Shown: positions 6,704-9,545 of the stretch, one piece after another
Position numbering within the stretch: position 1 is the stretch's first letter
Layout of the letters: each line of letters opens with the position of its first letter
DNA from: Phycisphaerae bacterium
GTDB taxonomy: Bacteria; Planctomycetota; Phycisphaerae; UBA1845; Fen-1342
DNA: 9,545 nt
Direction of reading: 5' to 3'
NCBI GenBank assembly: GCA_022842805.1
Contig: JALHOX010000163.1
Span: forward strand, 1-9,545
Made by a program: the position numbers and the translations under genes
Notes under the pieces: model-generated
Told to the model about the DNA's origin: nothing
What the model saw: only the letters and a program-made list of their open reading frames with translations
The model's database searches: none

Positions 6704-7585
6704 TCAAGAATCGCGCATCAAGCCGGCCCGCGTCTTGCCGTCGGCCAAGACGCCGACGTGCGCAACGATCATGCTCCAGCCCGTCGATCGCCCGGCGGGA
6801 TCGGGAATATGAAGCGTCAACCGCTGCCCAACCTGCAGGGGCGCTTCGCAAAGAAGGCAGACCCCGCGCGAACTGATGTCGACCAGCTCCACATCCACCG
6901 GAGGTTGGCTCAACGGTTCAAGCTGCATCGTGCCGAAGACCTGCCGAAGCTGATAGCGGATCGGCGACGCGGCCGTAATCGGCGCCGGCCGCCCGTAGAA
7001 GTGACTGACCAGTCGGCTCATCATCTCAACCCAGCGCAAACTGACATTACTGGAGCCACTCGCGGCTTCAGACGGCGTTGCAGTAGCCATGAATAATCCC
7101 TCACCGCTCGCGACATCGCTCTGCATCGAACGGTCGGTGTTTCGGGGCATTGGATTGAATAGCGCGGGCGTGAACGACGGACGAGGACTGGACGGTGGGG
7201 CGAAGCTCTGGCTCGGATCGCGACAAAGCCGCGCCAACACCTGCCCATCCTGGCCAGGCTCGACGCGCAACACACGCATCACCAGCTCGTGAGATTCCGA
7301 AGCGGTAAGCGGAAGCGCCAACCGGACCCGATCGTCGACGTGAATGCCCGCCGAACACTCGAGAGTTACGCCCAACACTCCGATGTCTACAAATCTCGCG
7401 CGCTGCGCAGAGATCGCGGAGTCTTCAAAACGCATGTCAATGTAGACATCGTTTATCGCAAATCGCCCGCTGCAGTGACTGGGGTCGGGGACGGGACGAG
7501 CGTTAGAAAACTGAACCACCGCCGCGACAAGCTCAACCCAACTGAGCGAGGCGCCGTGAGCGGTTGCGCCCGCTGAACTGTTCAT
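6704..7585 (-). CDS. Tandem PilZ-like domain protein, 293 aa
   Basis: PilZ domains bind cyclic di-GMP and control motility, exopolysaccharide or biofilm outputs. Two homologous modules follow each other. Each opens with a WVE segment (SLSWVELVAAVVQF at 13-26, SLRWVEMMSRLVSHF at 182-196), then a PilZ-like barrel, then an ending of the type LARLCRD or RAGLMRD. The second module keeps both ligand motifs: RYQLR (210-214, RxxxR) and DISSRG (236-241, DxSxxG). In the first the equivalent positions read RFAIN (41-45) and DIGVLG (67-72), so key Arg and Ser residues are changed, but the 26-residue spacing is identical. A Pro/Ser-rich linker (about 124-165) joins them. No signal peptide or membrane helix is seen. 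ATG 7585 is chosen because the module starts just after it, as in the second copy; there is no clear ribosome site. Longer in-frame starts reach 7675 (ATG) and 7789 (TTG). PilZ assignment is by motif and repeat logic. Confidence 0.75.
   Translation of the reverse strand: MNSSAGATAHGASLSWVELVAAVVQFSNARPVPDPSHCSGRFAINDVYIDMRFEDSAISAQRARFVDIGVLGVTLECSAGIHVDDRVRLALPLTASESHELVMRVLRVEPGQDGQVLARLCRDPSQSFAPPSSPRPSFTPALFNPMPRNTDRSMQSDVASGEGLFMATATPSEAASGSSNVSLRWVEMMSRLVSHFYGRPAPITAASPIRYQLRQVFGTMQLEPLSQPPVDVELVDISSRGVCLLCEAPLQVGQRLTLHIPDPAGRSTGWSMIVAHVGVLADGKTRAGLMRDS
7088..7105 (-). promoter_or_regulatory. Internal ribosome binding site and ATG before the second PilZ module
   Basis: Inside the tandem PilZ gene, GGTGAGGGA on the minus strand lies 6 nt before an in-frame ATG at 7090. 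Starting there would give a 128-aa protein (MATATP...) holding only the second, motif-complete PilZ module. The site is stronger than the one at the main start. It may be a relic of two separate genes or a live internal start. Confidence 0.4.
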
Positions 7586-8357
7586 GGTGCGCGCGTTTCT
7601 AGCTGCGACGGTATCGCCGCGAACACAAGCCACTGGAATAGGCCGACCGACGATCAAATCGAATGACACGGGCATTCGCTCAGCAACTACGTCGCTGAAA
7701 ACGCTGCCTGACGGGCACCGATTAGATGGGCGAACGTCGAGGGAGTATTGGATAGGTTCGGACCCATTGCCATAAGGCGATTGCCTCAATTTTTACCGCT
7801 CCGTCGCCTTCCGCAGCGAGCGACGTCGACTAGTTCTTCAGAGACTTGCCGACGGCGCGCCGCAACCGGACCATTCAAACCGTGGCGGCTATGGAGATGA
7901 CGTGAAAGCGGTACCAGCGACGGTACGTGCGCAGACCAACCAGACCCGTGACAACTCGACTCGGCGAAGCCGCAAGCACTCCGCGCCGCGCGGCTCGACG
8001 ACATTCGCGGATCCGCTCTCTTCGATGCGTGGCGCTCCGAACAGAGCGTTCGGTCGTCGGCCGATCCACCAACGCTCTTTGATCGTGTTTACTGCAAATC
8101 ACCGATGAATCTTCGTGCGGCGCTTCCGGGCGGCGCCCGTCAGCCGCCGTCGCTTCTGACTACCCCGCAGACCATTGCCCGCATCTCCCCCGCGGCTGCC
8201 CACAATTTTCGTCGCGAACCGCTTTCGGAGAAATCGAACGCCGCTAAACTTGACATGGGTAAAAACCCCCACCCGGCTCGTTGGTTCACGAGGAATCGAG
8301 GCCTGGTTGCGACAGTCATCGCGACGGTGAGCTTAATACTCGCATGAAAGGCGCCGT
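7586..8357. other. Gene-free, lower-GC divergent region
   Basis: About 770 bp between the divergently read PilZ and PAS-LuxR genes. Short open frames exist on both strands, but none has recognisable protein character, a good ribosome site and coding-like codon use together. Small dyads are seen, for example CCGAA-N7-TTCGG at 8037-8053 and GGGT-AAAA-ACCC at 8257-8268. A TTGACA at 8250-8255 has no partner -10 box. Base composition is lower in GC here and in the adjoining PilZ gene than in the UvrA and TPR genes (by hand count 32 of 60 GC at 7381-7440 against 40 of 60 at 4801-4860). It presumably holds the promoters of both flanking genes. Confidence 0.5.
8334..8339 (+). promoter_or_regulatory. 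Candidate -10 box for the PAS-LuxR gene
   Basis: TAATAC is an A/T-rich hexamer in a GC-rich setting. It would place the transcript start near 8346, only about 12 nt before the GTG start. The nearest -35-like TTGCGA (8307-8312) is 21 nt away, too far for a standard promoter, so this is tentative. Confidence 0.25.
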
Positions 8358-9032
8358 GTGGCAACATTGCAACCCTCAAACGTCGACAGCTTCAGGCGTG
8401 ACAAGGCTCCCGACATTCCACTCCTAGGCAACTTCATCAGCCTCGAATGGCTGATGGTCGCCGTACTGACGCCCCAATCCGAAATCGTCTTCATGAATTG
8501 CGCGGCAAAGCGCGCGTTTTTCGGGGCGGCAGACACGCCGACCGATGGTCGCTCATTTCATCACTTCTATCGCGCAGACGTGGTCCAGGAGCTCACCACT
8601 CTGATCTCGTCGGTTCTCGAGACAAAGCGCCCGCATCTTTATCGGTGCATGCGCCGTGGTGTCGGGCTCGAGGCGACGCTCATGCCCTGGTCCGGAGCCG
8701 GTGATCGCGCCGACCTTGTCATGCTGGTGGCGCATACAGGGCGCTCCGCCCCCCCCGCCGACCAGCCGCCGTTGCCGGTGGTGGAGTCGCGCTACGTCGA
8801 GCTGGGAAAGCTCTCAATCCTCTCGCCGCGCGAGCTCGAAGTCATGGCCATGCTGCGTCGACCGCTTTCGATGCCCCAGATCGCCGAAACTCTTCACCGC
8901 TCGGGAAAGACGATCGATCGCCATGTCTCGTCCGTGCGCGAAAAGCTCAACGTCCACAGCCGGCTGGAAATGCTCCGGATGGCGGACGCGGCGGACCTGC
9001 AGATTTGGCACGCGTCGTCGATCCGCATCTAG
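8358..9032 (+). CDS. PAS-LuxR family transcriptional regulator, 224 aa
   Basis: A one-component DNA-binding regulator. Residues about 22-127 look like a PAS sensor domain (WLMVAVLTPQSEIVFMNCAA, then a variable middle and LVMLVAHTG). A Pro-rich linker (131-140) leads to a LuxR/NarL-type helix-turn-helix at about 152-212: LSPRELEVMAML, IAETLHRSGKTIDRHVSSVR and KLNVHSRLEML follow the family pattern, with the recognition helix near KTIDRHVSSVREKL. There is no phosphoacceptor receiver domain, so it probably responds to a small ligand, redox state or partner protein rather than a histidine kinase. The start is GTG at 8358 with AAGG 6 nt upstream; no ATG in frame fits as well. It is read divergently from the PilZ gene and converges on the membrane-protein gene with only 31 bp between stops. 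Target genes are unknown. Confidence 0.85.
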   Translation: MATLQPSNVDSFRRDKAPDIPLLGNFISLEWLMVAVLTPQSEIVFMNCAAKRAFFGAADTPTDGRSFHHFYRADVVQELTTLISSVLETKRPHLYRCMRRGVGLEATLMPWSGAGDRADLVMLVAHTGRSAPPADQPPLPVVESRYVELGKLSILSPRELEVMAMLRRPLSMPQIAETLHRSGKTIDRHVSSVREKLNVHSRLEMLRMADAADLQIWHASSIRI

Positions 9033-9063
9033 ATCAACTCTCCGCTACGGCAGCGGCGGTCCG

Positions 9064-9545
9064 CTACGTCGACTGCCGACGGATCGTCTGATCAAAGTTC
9101 TTCACCAGATTCTGGTACAGCGCCCACGTAATCAGCGCATAGGCCCCAATCGCCAGCATGCTGCACACGATTCGCGTCAGCCGCGCCGCAGCGATCTCCC
9201 CCTTGCTGATCGTCGCCCCCCCGATCGTGTTGGCCGACGTATTCTCGAGCGTGCCCGGGTCGATCAGCGCTTGCAGCGAGGGGAACGGCAGAAACGGGAA
9301 CACTACCGACGAAAACGTCAGCCCGACGTTGCCGCTCTTCACCGCCGCCCCGCACAGCCATAATCCGCTCGCCACCCCCAAAACGAGCGACGCACTGATC
9401 ATCACCGCCTGCACCGTCTTCTTATAACTCAGCGAACACTGCAGCCCCGCCAGCGCCGCCGTCGACGCAAACGCGATCATCAAGCCCGGCACGATTACGA
9501 CCGACTCCGGCGGCACACACGGCGTCCGCCCGCGCACCAAATCCG
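9064..9545 (-). CDS. Probable ABC-2-type transporter permease, C-terminal part
   Basis: The frame is open from the right edge to a TAG at 9064, so the N-terminus lies outside the window. The visible ~160 residues contain at least three hydrophobic membrane-spanning segments: VVIVPGLMIAFASTAALAGL, then VMISASLVLGVASGLWLC after the short basic loop SYKKTVQ, and a last one in IVCSMLAIGAYALITWALY. A hydrophobic stretch FSSVVFPFLPFPSLQAL may be a fourth or a re-entrant loop. The C-terminus is short and polar. The pattern resembles the final segments of ABC-2-type permeases from planctomycetes, which act with a separate ATPase subunit to export substrates. No diagnostic catalytic motif is present, so an unrelated polytopic membrane protein is possible. 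Confidence 0.5.
   Translation of the reverse strand, partial: DLVRGRTPCVPPESVVIVPGLMIAFASTAALAGLQCSLSYKKTVQAVMISASLVLGVASGLWLCGAAVKSGNVGLTFSSVVFPFLPFPSLQALIDPGTLENTSANTIGGATISKGEIAAARLTRIVCSMLAIGAYALITWALYQNLVKNFDQTIRRQST

Noticed and set aside
4451..7096. Very long plus-strand open frame (881 codons) opposite the UvrA-like and PilZ genes
   Set aside because: It runs across two genes, a terminator and an intergenic gap and has shadow-like Arg-rich composition. Its length is striking but explained by GC-rich third positions on the other strand.
7775..7794. AGGC-N4-GCCT followed by five T on the plus strand, resembling a terminator
   Set aside because: The stem is only 4 bp and no plus-strand gene ends there.
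7786..8108. Overlapping short frames on both strands (60-75 codons)
   Set aside because: Arg/Ser-rich, mutually overlapping and without start signals; chance frames.
8250..8280. TTGACA that could be a -35 box for the regulator gene
   Set aside because: The sequence at 16-19 nt spacing is GC-rich with no -10 likeness.
8105..8347. 80-codon plus-strand open frame ending just before the PAS-LuxR gene
   Set aside because: No ribosome site, no recognisable domain and only a weak hydrophobic end; not supported as a gene.
9041..9068. Direct repeat TCCGCTACG and small CCGCT-N5-AGCGG hairpin between the convergent stops
   Set aside because: The stem is only 5 bp without a T-run, and the repeat is short enough to be chance; not called as a terminator.

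Overview
This is a GC-rich bacterial chromosomal window. The TolC-type outer-membrane protein implies a Gram-negative envelope. The small planctomycete-style zinc ribbon, the Ala/Pro-rich linkers, the large TPR protein and the style of the ABC permease tail suggest Planctomycetota or a close relative. That placement is an inference from family style, not proof. No tRNA, rRNA, CRISPR array, insertion sequence or prophage gene was seen.

Layout, left to right. Positions 1-1837 (minus) hold the first 612 codons of a TolC-family efflux protein that runs off the left edge. It has its own near-consensus promoter and a 14-bp palindrome in its leader. Positions 2033-4303 (minus) hold a compact three-gene cluster read in the order 60-aa zinc ribbon, 127-aa Pro/Ala/Cys-rich protein, 555-aa TPR protein; the last two overlap by ATGA. 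Positions 4469-6634 (minus) encode a UvrA-like ABC ATPase that contains all of NBD-I but stops at the NBD-I/NBD-II junction, so it is half of a normal UvrA. A probable intrinsic terminator separates it from the gene upstream. Positions 6704-7585 (minus) encode a protein made of two tandem PilZ-like modules. About 770 bp of lower-GC sequence with no supported gene follows. Positions 8358-9032 (plus) encode a PAS plus LuxR-HTH regulator, the only plus-strand gene. It converges on the C-terminal part of a membrane protein (9064-9545, minus, off the right edge), probably an ABC-2-type permease.

The genes do not form one obvious pathway. Two are signalling proteins transcribed divergently across the low-GC gap (PilZ-PilZ and PAS-LuxR), and two are envelope transport components cut by the window edges. 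The most unusual items are the half-size UvrA with a novel tail and insert, the PilZ duplication in which only the second copy keeps the c-di-GMP-binding signature, and the uncharacterised zinc-ribbon/Pro-rich/TPR cassette.
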